Below are positions 53,101-64,000 of a stretch of 64,000 nt of DNA, in pieces; the stretch's first letter is position 1, and every line of letters begins with the position of its first letter. Location: the NCBI RefSeq assembly GCF_037975245.1, contig NC_092577.1:15328013-15392012 (forward strand), in the 5' to 3' direction. The translations under genes were made by a program, and so were the position numbers. The stretch comes from Apostichopus japonicus. Its lineage: Eukaryota; Echinodermata; Holothuroidea; Aspidochirotida; Stichopodidae. The notes beneath the pieces were generated by a model, which searched no databases, was not told where the DNA came from, and saw nothing but the letters and a program-made list of their open reading frames with translations.

Positions 53101-54300
53101 TAGAGAGGGTGTTTTGAACCCCCATGGATCCTGATTCAGGACAATTAATGTTTGATCGGCATTAAACAGTCATACCATGCACACATATAATCAATAGAGC
53201 ACCAAAAGCCATCAAACTTCTGTTGTATCCTAGCTTAAGCTAATTTGATAAATTTCTGATATTAAATTTCATTAATATGTCACAAATGTTGTATTGGCTC
53301 ATGTGGTTAAAACTTTTCAGGTTTGGTAGTGAACTGTACAATATAGCGCCAAAATTATGACATGCAATCTCCAATTAAAAAAATGGACCCAGTATTCCCA
53401 TAAACATGTAGGTGTCACAATAAAAGATCATCCAATTAACTCAATGCCTAAGCATAGTTCAGTTGTACACTATACAGTCTACACTTAACCAATATGGTGA
53501 ATGTTAATTATCTTTACCTATCAAGATGATAATTTATTTTATATATGACTTACAGTGTGGCATTCACTACTCATAATATTGCTTTCAACTATTATTTTGC
53601 ACAGATTTGGTTGTACTGATATCTCATCCATGACCACCAATGGAGGGAGTATGTATGAAGTTAACAGAAGACATGTCTAGACGATTTTCTTAGCAGTTAA
53701 CTTGTTACCGACAATAATCTTGTCTTTCACTCTAACATATCATGAGAGAAAACTTCGTCGGCTGCTATTTGTTTAAGCAAAGACAGGCCATTGACTTTTC
53801 ACTGCCAGTCGTTCGGTGGAAATCCATATATTTGCAGTTCAAGTTGAAGGGTTGTGACGCTCGAAATTCTTTATCACCTCATTACTTCATTAAATAACAA
53901 ATACGAAGGCGTGTTTCCTGGTTCTGGAAATTGTGTTCAAGATAAGTTCTCATAGTAAAACATATAACCGACCATATTCTGCTTCCTGTTGTAACTTTTG
54001 CTGTTATGGATTTCTGTGTAAGTCTTAGCGAAAAACCCGTTGGATACATGAGAATCAGCTATTTTATTTTGTAATTTACAATCAAGATTTAACTTTTGAC
54101 GGTATCAAGTTGCACATTAAAGCATTTTATAGGTAATCCTACTGTTTGTGGAAAGCAGTTCAAGGGGGGGATTCTAATAGGGAAACTTCTGCATGGTTTT
54201 ATTGAGGTCTTTACCAAACTCTAAAGAGGATGTTCTTCATGTGGATTATGAGAGTTTCAAGTACATATTGTTTGAAGAAGAGTGACAGTAGTATATCATT
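50167..54300 (+). pseudogene. Ginger-like integrase gene, copy 1
   Basis: Exon 1 (50167-50488) starts MDSGSIRIISKLSHFGFRIF and holds YPSGFTRIKQRRILRRQ and FRLAENATLAYRN, like the N-terminus of integrase-type transposases, then loses its frame. Exon 2 (51307-51483) keeps a worn zinc-binding region (HLCIDK, RFYWKTINVDVTSYV). Exon 3 (52139-52293) encodes the integrase core with DLIGPLPVT and DLYSKWPETKAVPDKTA. Exon 4 (from 53605) continues RFGCTDI, where the second catalytic Asp seems replaced (TTNGG), and soon stops. A last piece near 54133-54290 recalls the GN..ER.N.TL and QTLKRM helices. Exon borders follow AG/GT. Confidence 0.7.
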
Positions 54301-56193
54301 CTAATCAAGCAATACCTCACTGCTTGAAGGATGCTCTAGAAAGCATGGATTATCTTTAGTTGCATCAGAGCTACAAAGGGAGAGTCATCATTCCAGTTAA
54401 ATTTCCCCATGCAGGGGGTAGGAAGTGGGGGGGGGGGTGGGCACACAACATCAGAGGGACATTTTCTCATTCCACAACCACCACTCGTTATGCTATAAAC
54501 CGATACACACCGGCCATATCACTTAAATATATATGATGTGTTAGTATGTTATCAATACTATTTATTGAGATTGTTTATTGTTAACCTTGCTATAAAAAGA
54601 TATGGGATGCCATTTTAAAAATAGTATGTACAGACAGTGCCCCCCCCCGGCTCCTGGCTCCCTGATCCCATGTATAATCGTTTTTTCACTCTTTGCCCAG
54701 TCTGATATAGATTCAGAATATTGTGTTTGTGCATGACTATCATCCAATTTCATGTTTTGATTTTTACTATATTAACTTTCTTTAAACAAACTTTTCTCTA
54801 CAAGAATGACATATTTAAAGTGTGAGAAACATGATGAGACAACAAATCTAGCATATTGCATCCTGCGCTGTCCTATTTGCTTTATTCTTTCCCTTGTTTG
54901 GCTTTGTTTTGTTTCCTGTATGTTTTGCAGCTCTTTTGAAGAGAATATTGTCTAATACATCTTTTCTAATTTGAACCACTTTTGTCCAATAAGAAACCTT
55001 CATAATAAGAAACAACGAACCTTTATCACTGGAATTGCCTGGAATGCCATTTGTCTATACAAATGAAGATTTGCTTCGCGCATGGCCATCACAACGGGCT
55101 TAGGGGGCAGGGGTGGGGGAATGGCCTTCCACCCTGTTGAGAGGGAGAAAACCTTGACTCGATGATTGAGTGACAAAAATAAGGAACGGTTAAAAAGTAA
55201 ACAATAAAGTAGTAATGAAAGTCAATAAATAGGTGTCAAGCCCATACGGAGGGTTGGGGCAGTGTTGACATTTTCAAGGTCAGAGAAGTATCTTCCAGCT
55301 AATTCACGGTTGTTATTAGCAAACAAAAATATTTTGGAACTCATCACAGATAGGTCACAGACTTAAGAAGACCCCTCCCCAGGACACAAATTCGATAACT
55401 TACCATCCCAACTCCCCCCCCCCCCTTATCCTTGCACTCAAAATTATGTGTATGGGCCTGAGTTTTGTATACAGCGTTGCCGATTTCATTTAGGATGTAA
55501 CTTGAAAACACTCTCGGTTCCCGTCCTATAATGAGCTTTACGCACGGATGAAATTTCATATTGGCTAGGCAACTCTCGTAGACCCATGAAGTACAGTTAC
55601 AATACTTGCCAAAACTTACCCACTGTGTGTTAGGGAAATACGGAAAAAATGAAGTTTGGACTCCTAAAGTTCGTAATATTTTACCTCTGCAATTATCATT
55701 TTTTGTTGTAGCTGTTGCATTCCCTATCCCGTACCCACCCTCCGTTGGGGAGGAAGTTAAGTTTATACTATCTCTCCCTCTGTAAAGATGACTATGAACG
55801 CAATGTAGTTGCCGAATACAAAATGCAACATATACGGAGGATAACATAGCAGCAATCACAACAAAAACATGATTAACATCTTCTACAGATGGAAGACTTG
55901 TTTCTTTTTCTTTCTTTTTTTCCCGTTCTATTTTTTGTTTTGCAGCAACGCACAACGTCTCATTTATTTCCTGTAACATTTAACTCTGACGTATGCATCT
56001 GCTCTAATTATTGATATAATGAACTCAATTGCCTTTTGAATATCTAAATGCTTAAATTTTATGCGGGACAAAATATGCTATGAAGTATTTGCGGACATTC
56101 TGTACCAGGACATTTCGTCCGGTGGGACTATATTTGCTGTGAGGGTGGGACACAATTTTCAGCAGATAATGTCCGACCGGACTAAATATGCTG

Positions 56194-56223
56194 GTACAAA
56201 GTGTCCGCGGAGACACTTTGTAC
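56194..56223. repeat. Subterminal palindrome, right end of Ginger copy 1
   Basis: GTACAAAGTGTC (56194-56205) and its perfect complement (56212-56223) surround CGCGGA. The arm resembles the terminal motif GTACAGAGTGTC. Confidence 0.85.
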
Positions 56224-56251
56224 AGGGGGACACTCTGTACTGTCACACCGG

Positions 56252-56356
56252 CGCTGTTTAGCAACAGAGAACCGCATAGTAGTACTCCAAACAGGGTGGT
56301 ACGTGTCATCTGCTCCGCTCTGATTGAGTTGCCCCCTGTTGACCTGTCACAGCCGG
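56252..56356 (+). pseudogene. Continuation of LINE ORF2 between two Ginger-like insertions
   Basis: Joining 49894 to 56252 restores the reading frame: LRRWVPA then LFSNREPHSSTPNRVV, RVICSALIELPPVDLSQ, open to the next insertion. This confirms that the 6.35-kb element interrupted this LINE and that only one copy of the 4-bp CCGG is original. Confidence 0.85.
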
Positions 56357-56629
56357 TGTAGCAGTACAAACTGTCGCAAATATTCCATATTCAGTATATA
56401 CTGTCCCAGTCCCACTGGGACAGTTTATACTAAATTTACCAGTACATTTAGTCTCCCGGACCTTTTATACAAGGCCAGTTGGTACAGACTGTCTCACAGG
56501 ACAGTTTATGCTATGATGAAACGAGGGGGGACATTATTTGTTGGTCGCATATTTTGTTGTAAATTGTGTCCCCCTGAACACTATGTCCGCATTAGTATGC
56601 ACGTTCGAGTAGCAAAAATTTAATTAGTA

Positions 56630-59600
56630 ATGGACTCTGTCAGTATCCGTATTATTAGCAAACTGTCGCATTTCGGCTTCCGTATATTTAGCAGTAAAGT
56701 CGTGCGACAACTAAAAATGGAAAAGCTAGCAGAAAACGCGAGACAAATTTCGGATATTCTAAGAGATGAGAGCTATCCAAGTGGGTTTACAAGAATAAAA
56801 CAGAGAAGGATCTTACGGAGACAAAGTCAGTCTTTCAGACTGGCTGAAAATGGAACTCTTGCGTACCGAAATTGAAGGAAAGTTTTGCAATCTAGGGCTT
56901 CTCAACTCGCCCAAATCGAGGCAGCTCATACTGACTAGTGACATCTATAAGGTAATGTCTGTAACTTACAGTATAGGATACACAATATGGTATTGGTTGT
57001 TAAATGGCGAACGGCCATTCCACAGTTAAACTATAACCAGGCCTCTAGGACTGATTGGTGCACAAATCATGATATTCTTTTACCACGTTTGGTTAGTTGT
57101 AAAAACTCATTCGCAAAAGTCAAGCAATTGTTAATGCAACATTATAGTCAGTTGTATGCTTGAGCAAAGTTGTAAGTGCATGAACAAAGTTATTAGGGCC
57201 CATTTCTTTACGTTTTGTTTACCCAATTGTCTTAACAAATTTTTGTGAAATTATTATAAATTTCTACCTTTTATCGCACTGCCTATCATAAAAGATGACA
57301 ACAGATCACTAAAGCTTAGAGAGCTAGTCTGGTTTGCATGCATGGGACACTATAAAATGCAATTATTGGACTATAGCATATTGCCTAGCCTACTTCTAGG
57401 CTATTTAATTTTGGTTGGTAAGAACAGATATTGAAGGCCTGATAGTACTTTTTTAGGTGTGGCATATTCTCTACATGCCAAACCTCACTGCAGAAGAAAA
57501 ATCCTTAAGATATCTGTAGACCTAAATAGTGGCCATGCAATATGTAAAATAATGGGATTCCATTTCAAAAGCCGATATAGAGTTGTAATTCAATTTTAAG
57601 GCACTTCAGCCCATATATTTGTGTGTGTTTGGTTTTTTTTCTGTTTTTTGTTTGGGGGGGGCAAAAAAAAATTATATCTCCATGATCATGAATTTTCTCA
57701 TCTCTTTGAAGGTATTCATCTTTGCATAGATAAACCAGACAACAGATATGTCTAGATTCTATTGGAAAACGATCAACGTTGATGTAACAAGTTATGTTCA
57801 ACAGGATGTCAAAGCGTCATTGTCCTGTAGACCTACGAACAAGTCTCCATAGCATTCCTGTAACTGGATTATGGAAACAGGTAAATATTCAATCTGTTTT
57901 AATTGCACAGGATGTCCGCAGTATGCAGTGAAGGTTTAGTTTAGTTAATGTCACTCTTTCTGGACAAATTAAACATTTACAAGTTTAAAGGTAGTCTGTA
58001 TTGGCCCTAAATTTTGGCCACTTTAATTGCTAGAAGTTTTCAAAAAGTACTTTCCTGGGGGTAATAACCCTTTAAATTGTGCTCAGACATTCTAAATGAT
58101 GACACAAGATGATTGAATGTCCCAGTGAGGTAAATTTCCTCCAGGGAAATAAACATACTTACAGAATTTTGTCCATAGTGAAAATTTGGCATTTTTAGGG
58201 CCTATACAGCAAACCTTTAAGCCACACTCTGGCCTAACTGCAGAGCAACCATCAATATAGGCATATAATTGTAAGTTGCAAAAAGTGGCGTATCATTTTT
58301 CTGGTTTAGTGGTTGAAGCGATTGTAAATATATGGTACAGTATGGTGTAAGTTACATTTTTATGTTTGCAAGGTAAAAATAATTGGCCTAAATCCACCAA
58401 CACCCTGTTTCGATCAGATATCCCACTGTTTTTATCGAGATCTGTGTACAGAATGAAGCAATGGAATAGAACAACAGGCAAGGCAAAGCCTGCAACTTGC
58501 AAAAAAAAAATTAAATTAGCAACTAAATGCTGTCTTCTTTCTTAACAGGTTGGTGTTGATCTTATTGGTCCTCTACCAGTGACAGCTGCCAAGCGACTGT
58601 ACATGATAACACTGTCTGACTTCTATTCAAAGTGGCCTGAGACTAAGGCAGTGCCTGACAAGACTGCAGCATCAACTTCTTATTTCATTACTGATGTGAT
58701 GATGAGGTAAGCATGTCTTAAAAAGTGAATAATTTTCTGTAGTTAGTTCCAATATGAATGGCATCATATCTGTTATTTGTACCATGCAAATAACTTGTAG
58801 TGCATGGCAGAATGCTGTGTTTGAGGATAACTTATTTCCAAATAGGTATTAAGCATACTGAAAGGTCACGAAGGTAGGTGAGAACCGAGAAAGTGTACTG
58901 TAAATCTTTGCAGGTTAAGTCCCCATTAACAAGTTTATATGTAAGTAGTTTTTGTTCCTATATTTACTTGCAAAGTTTCCACACCTGGTTCTTAAGTAGC
59001 ATATAGCCTGACAATTGTCGTCATTTGATTTACATCCCCAAGAAGTGATTTTGGCTGGACATGTTTCACTGCAGCAGACACAGTTTATTTGTTCAAACAA
59101 ATGATGAGTAAATAATTAAGACCACATTCCACAGCTAGACACCACCTATTGTGTGTTGTTTTTCAAAAAGGTGTTGGACAGTTTGATATTGTAACCACAG
59201 GGAACTTTTCTGTTTAGAAAGTGTGAACTTATTACTACTTGGCTGTTTTGACAGGAACTTCGACAAGATAAGAGAGATAATGTATCAACTGAGGTACCAT
59301 TTCTCTGTTAGGTCCGTTGTGGAAAATTGCTAAATGTGTTTGTGTGTGGTGGGGGATATTTCCTGAAACCTGGGAGAGGGACCCCTTTTTCTTTGGCAAA
59401 ATAAGGCAATGTTTAGGTCTCTTGATGCAAAATGATGTATAATAGTACATTTTACCATAATAATGGTTAGCTAGCATTATTTGTTTTTGCATTTGTGTCA
59501 TACAGAGGGTGTTTTGAACCCCTATGGATCCTGATTCATGACAATTAATGTTTGATCGGCATTAAACAGTCATACCATGCACACATACATCAATAGAGCA

Positions 59601-60710
59601 CCAAAAGTCATCAAACTTCTGTTGTATCCTAGCTTAACCTAATTTGATAAATTTCTGATATTAAATTTCATTAATATGTCACAAATGTTGTATTGGCTCA
59701 TGTGGTTAAAACTTTTCAGGTTTGGTAGTGAACTGTACAATATAGCGCCAAAATTATGACATGCAATCTCCAATTAAAAAAATGGAGCCAGTAATCCCAT
59801 AAACATGTAGGTGTCACAATAAAAGATCATCCAATTAACTCAATGCCTAAGCATAGTTCAGTTGTACACTATACAGTCTACACTTAACCAATATGGTGAA
59901 TGTTAATTATCTTTGTAGTGGAGCTTACACATAACCTTTCAAGATGAAAATTGATTTTATATATGACTTACAGTGTGGCATTCACTACTCATAATATTGC
60001 TTTCAACTTTTATTTTGCACAGATTTGGTTGTACTGATATCTCATCTCTGACCACCAATGGAGGGAGTATGTATGAAGTTAACAGAAGACATGTCTAGAC
60101 GATTTTCTTGGCAGTGAACTTGTTACCGACAATAATCTTGTCTTTCACTCTAACATATCATGAGAGAAAAATTCGTCGGCTGCTATACGTTTAAGCAAAG
60201 TCAGGCCATTGACTTTTCACTGCCAGTCGTTCGGTGGAAATCCATATATTTGCAGTTCAAGGTGAAGGGTTGTGACGCTCGAAATTCTATATCACCTCAT
60301 TACTTCATTAAATTACAAATACGAAGGCGTGTTTCTTGGTTCTGGAAATTGTGTTCAAGATAAGTTCTCATAGTAAAACATAACCGACCATATTCTGCTT
60401 CCTGTTGTAACTTTTGCTGTTATGGATTTCTGTGTAAGTCTTAACGAAAAACCTGTTGGATACATGAGAATCAGCTATTTTATTTGTAATTTACAATCAA
60501 GATTTAACTTTTGACGGTATCAAGTTGCACATTAAAGCATTTTATAGGTAATCCTACTGTTTGTGGAAAGCAGTTCAAAGGGGGAATTCTAATAGGGAAA
60601 CTTCTGCATGGTTTTATTGAGGTCTTTTACCAAACTCTAAAGAGGATGTTCTTCATGTGGATTATGAGAGTTTCAAGTACATATTGTTTGAAGAAGAGTG
60701 ACAGAAGTAT
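56630..60710 (+). pseudogene. Ginger-like integrase gene, copy 2
   Basis: Same exon layout as copy 1: exon 1 from 56630 (MDSVSIRIISKLSHFGF), exon 3 at 58549-58706 (DLIGPLPVTAAKRLYM, DFYSKWPETKAV; one extra GAT codon near its end), exon 4 from 60023 (RFGCTDISSLTTNGG) and a late piece near 60550-60700 (FIEVFYQTLKRMFF). It shares the stop after exon 1's TLAYRN and the same loss after EVNRRHV with copy 1, so these lesions predate the split of the two copies. Confidence 0.65.
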
Positions 60711-62007
60711 ATCATTCTAATCAAGCAATACCTCCCTGCTTGAAGGATGCTCTAGAAAGCATGGATTATCTTTAGTTGCATCAGAGCTACAAAGGGAGAG
60801 TCATCATTCCAGTTAAATTTCCCCATGCAGGGGGTAGGAAGTGGGGGGGGTGGGCACACAACATCAGAGGGACATTTTCTCATTCCACAACCACCACTCG
60901 TTATGCTATAAACCGATACACACCGGCCATATCACTTAAATATATATATACTATTTATTGAGATTCTTTATTGTTAACCATGCTATGAAAAGATATGGGA
61001 TGCCATTTTAAAAATAGTATGTACAGACAGCGCCCCCCCCCCCTCGGCTCCTGGCTCCCTGATCCCATGTATAATCATTTTTTCACTCTTTGCCCAGTCT
61101 GATATAGATTCAGAATATTGTGTTTGTGCATGACTATCATCCAATTTCATGTTTTGATTTTTACTATATTAACTTTCTTTGAACAAACTTTTCTCTACAA
61201 GAATGACATATTTAAAGTGTGAGAAACATGATGAGACAAAAAATCTAGCATATTGCATCCTGCTCTGTCCTATTTGCTTTATTCTTTCCCTTGTTTGGCT
61301 TTGTTTTGTTTCCTGTATGTTTTGAAGCTCTTTTGAAGAGGATATCATTCTAATATATCTTTTCTAATTTGAACCACTTTTGTCCAATAAGAAACATTCA
61401 TAATAAGAAACAACGAACCTTTATCACTGGAATTGCCTGGAATGCCATTTGTCTATACAAATGAAGATTTGCTTCGCGCATGGCCATAACAACGGGCTTA
61501 GGGGGCAGGGGTGGGGAAATAGCCTTCCACCCTGTTGAGAGGGAGAAAACCTTGACTCGACGATTGAGTGACAAAAATAAAGAAGGGTAAAAAAAGTAAA
61601 CAATAAAGTAGTAATGAAAGTCAATAAATAGGTGTCAAGCCCATACGGAGAGGGTTGGGGCAGTGTTGACATTTTCAAGGTCAGAGAAGTATCTTCCAGC
61701 TACTTCATGGTTGTTATTAGCAAACAAAAATATTTTGGAACTCATCACAGATAGGTCACAGACTTAAGAAGACCCCTCCCCAGGACACAAATTCGATAAC
61801 TTACCATCCCAACTCCCCCCCCCCCCCCTTATCCTTGCACTCAAAATTATGTGCATGGGCCTGAGTTTTGTATACAGCGTTGCCGATTTCGTTTAGGATG
61901 TAACTTGAAAACACCCTCGGTTCCCGTCCTATAATGAGCTTTACGCACGGATGAAATTTCATATTGGCTAGGCAACTCTCGTAGACCCATGAAGTACAGT
62001 TACCATA

Positions 62008-63733
62008 TGTCACGCCTGCATTGTATTTTAGCATTCCTTGTGGTTGGAAATTTCCACCGGGCAGCCTAGGCCTTTGCAAATTGTTCATTTCTGCTTTCGA
62101 GTAATGTATGCAAATTCCAGGAGGTGAACAATGGGGAGACGGGTTCTTCTCGAGTAATGTATGTAGATCCGAGCAAGTGCATAATGGGAAACGGGTACAT
62201 CGGAATTCGTAGATTGTGCTTTGGCGGGTAAGGGCAGGGGTCAACTTAAGGTCGCTATATAAGGATTGGGGTGTGGTTGGATGAGGCATTCTGTGTGAGT
62301 CTCACCACCGTCCGGTCTTCGCCGTCTTATCCCTCGGCTTCTGTGTGTTAGCCGTTATCCAGGCTTCTTTGTATGAGCCTAGGCTTCTTTGTATGAGCCT
62401 AAAGACTGGGAACGTTGATATTTTGTGGCGTTGCGTTTTAGCCTAAGCCATATCAGCGTATCCTGAGGATTACTGTGTGTATCCGTTCTTGTCTTATTCG
62501 ACGAAATCATTTTGGACACATTTCTGTGTGTATGTACACCGCAAAGGGCCGTTTTACTGTGTGTTACGTCCCTGGCCGTTTGACCAAGTTAATCCGGGAT
62601 TTACTAATAGGACGATCCCGTAAGTTGATTTTTTGTCCGTGTTACGCATTTAAGTGGTATCTGTATTTTTGATCGCACAGTAGGGTTTGTGGAGAAATTA
62701 ATGTATTGTATTTCAAAGAGTCCTCGATCTATGGCTCGCAATTCAGTCAGTTTGGTAAAATGTTTAGCCATGCTTAGGCATACGAATTTGTAATTGTTTA
62801 GGGTCAAATGCGTTTAAAGCATTTAAGGTATTTTTAGGTCGTATAAGTGTGTGCGAATTATAAGTTCGCCTTAGTGCCTTTGGTTGGGTTGATTGATTTT
62901 GTATATTACCATATGTAGTGGAACGGGTAGTTATCGCCAATTTGAGGGCGTTCTAACCATGCTCTGTTTCCAAACATCGGGCTGCCGCCATTTTGTTATT
63001 GTGATATGTAGTATCGAGTAGCTATTATGTGTTTCATGGTAAGGGTTGACCCGGAGGTTCTTGGTATTATTTGGTAAATAGTGATACCATATTGGTTGTG
63101 TGTTGCTTGTTGACTTTACGTCAGATAGAGGCTCTTGACGTCATAGTTTGACAATATTCGTTGGTATAGATATAAGTATAGCCATGTGTTTGCCATTTGG
63201 CGCATGCCTGAGAGTAGTTTTGTTGTGTTTTTGTCATATAGGGTCGCAGTGTTGGGGCCCGACGGCTACGCTGGTGTGAGGGGCTCGCCGTACCGTCCGG
63301 AGCTTCCTGCAGGGTACCAGCCGGAAGAGATCTAAGCGATAGAGAAGAAATATAAGCGATAGAGAAGAAATCTAAGCGATAGAGAAGAAATCTAAGCGAT
63401 AGAGAAGAAATCTAAGCGATAGAGAAGAAATCTAAGCGATAGAGAAGAAATCTAAGCGATAGGGAAAAATTAAGCCATAGGGCAAATCCTTAGTAGAGTT
63501 ATTTGGAAGGGTTGGTCGGGTTAGCGAATGCTAACCGACGTGTGTATTTTTGTGTTGGGTATGTTTCTTTTGTCGAGACCAAAAAGTCATTGGTCGAGTT
63601 GTAAATAAATTATATGTTTCATTTCGCAAAATTCTTGGTGGTCTGTCATTTATTTATGTCATTCGTCTCGGGTGTCGAACGCTAAGCAGATTGAGACGTG
63701 TCCAGGTGGGGGATTACTCCTTTACTTGTGACA
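62008..63733 (+). mobile_element. Solo LTR, 1.73 kb, inside Ginger copy 2
   Basis: Starts TGTCAC and ends GTGACA, and is flanked by a 5-bp duplication CCATA (62003-62007 and 63734-63738). The uninserted copy 1 has CAATA at this site, giving the empty target. It contains a TATA-like box (TATATAAGG, about 62257) followed by repeated CTGTGTG motifs, an AATAAA-like signal near 63604, and a 20-bp tandem array. No internal retrotransposon genes are present, as expected when recombination between two LTRs leaves one. Confidence 0.85.
63331..63470. repeat. 20-bp tandem array in the solo LTR
   Basis: About seven units of TCTAAGCGATAGAGAAGAAA, the second with one change and the last degraded. A separate duplicated 20-mer (AGGCTTCTTTGTATGAGCCT) lies at about 62361-62401. 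Confidence 0.9.
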
Positions 63734-64000
63734 CCATACTTGCCAAAACTTACCCACTGTGTGTTAGGGAAATACGGCAACAATGAAGTTTGGACTCCTA
63801 AAGTTCGTAATATTTTACCTCTGCAATTATCATTTTTTGTTGTAGCTGTTGCATTCCCTATCCCGTACCCGCCCTCCGTTGGGGAGGAAGTTAGGTTTAT
63901 ACTATCTCTCCCTCTGTAAAGATGACTATGAACGCAATGTAGTTGCCGTTGTATTTCCTCTAACATCTAAATATGTATGCATCTGCTCTAATTATTGATA

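Larger units (their letters stand above)
49895..56247 (+). mobile_element. Ginger-like DNA transposon, copy 1 (complete)
   Basis: Target duplication CCGG at 49891-49894 and 56248-56251. The ends TGTAGCAGTACAAACTGTC and TGTGACAGTACAGAGTGTC (complement of the right end) are inverted repeats; both fit the TGTNR start and 4-bp duplication known for Ginger1. The element holds a split gene with an integrase related to those of Gypsy-type retrotransposons, but no LTRs, gag or reverse transcriptase. Both subterminal regions contain perfect hairpins. The gene is decayed, so this copy is probably inactive. Confidence 0.85.
45980..56356 (+). mobile_element. Tx1-like (L1-group) LINE, interrupted and inactive
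   Basis: Ordered parts: ORF1 with three CCHC knuckles (from 46095), then ORF2 with endonuclease (from 47265) and reverse transcriptase (to 49894). ORF2 resumes at 56252-56356 after a 6.35-kb Ginger-like insertion, and a second such insertion begins at 56357. Its 3' end would lie beyond the window. GC content and codon use differ clearly from the AT-rich surroundings. Multiple lesions (frameshifts, one stop, loss of catalytic residues) show that it cannot move by itself. The left boundary is approximate. Confidence 0.8.
56357..64000 (+). mobile_element. Ginger-like DNA transposon, copy 2 (right end outside window)
   Basis: Begins TGTAGCAGTACAAACTGTC after CCGG (56353-56356), and matches copy 1 base for base over most of its length (by eye well above 90 percent). 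It is in the same orientation and inserted 109 bp downstream in the same LINE. It is interrupted by a solo LTR at 62008-63733, after which homology to copy 1 resumes (63739 onward matches 55602 onward). Confidence 0.85.

Noticed and set aside
55344-55979. 211-codon minus-strand open frame in Ginger copy 1, partly open in copy 2
   Set aside because: No motif recognised; openness in copy 2 follows from near-identity of the copies, and the frame runs antisense to the element's gene.
63331-63470. CRISPR-like regular repeats
   Set aside because: The 20-bp units are directly adjacent with no spacers; it is a minisatellite in an LTR of eukaryotic DNA.
49895-64000. Retrotransposon or endogenous retrovirus because of the integrase
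   Set aside because: No LTRs belong to the unit, there is no gag, protease or reverse transcriptase, the gene has introns, and the ends are inverted repeats with a 4-bp duplication.

Overview
This is animal nuclear DNA. It is AT-rich, has short exons with GT..AG splice sites, long introns and several kinds of eukaryotic transposon, and shows no bacterial gene organisation. The mix (KDZ-type transposase gene, Academ-like and Ginger-like DNA transposons, Tx1- and CR1-like LINEs, tRNA-derived SINEs, a TFII-I-like gene) suggests an aquatic invertebrate, probably a deuterostome such as an echinoderm. That taxon is inference only. All protein names come from motif reading; no database search was possible.

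Left part (1-29 kb). A spliced plus-strand gene ending at 5871 encodes a KDZ (Kyakuja/Dileera/Zisupton) transposase-like protein; its 5' end lies outside the window and one exon has a one-base frame break. From about 9.9 or 12.7 kb to at least 27.4 kb runs a second plus-strand gene. It has an HMG-box-like segment, a region resembling the TFII-I N-terminus, and one GTF2I-type I-repeat split by an intron. That gene's introns are full of mobile DNA. An antisense CR1-like LINE lacks its reverse transcriptase and has a (GAAA)n expansion in its 3' part. A 6.7-kb DNA transposon (18526-25262) with terminal inverted repeats carries a long intronless gene for a FEN1/XPG-like nuclease with a CXC zinc domain, broken by three frameshifts. 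A TTAA-flanked MITE and a 566-bp (TATC)n array follow.

Middle part (29-46 kb). I see no host gene. It holds LINE fragments, a SINE, a second TTAA MITE, a 1.03-kb MITE whose own end motif is amplified into a 10-bp tandem array, a textbook hAT MITE with an 8-bp target duplication, and a degenerate 136-bp repeat carrying DR1 motifs.

Right part (46-64 kb). This is a nest of transposons. A dead Tx1-like LINE carries two same-orientation copies of a 6.35-kb Ginger-like DNA transposon (integrase gene with introns, ends starting TGT, CCGG target duplication) only 109 bp apart. The second copy in turn carries a 1.73-kb solo LTR with a CCATA duplication. The insertion order can be read directly: LINE, then Ginger copies, then LTR.
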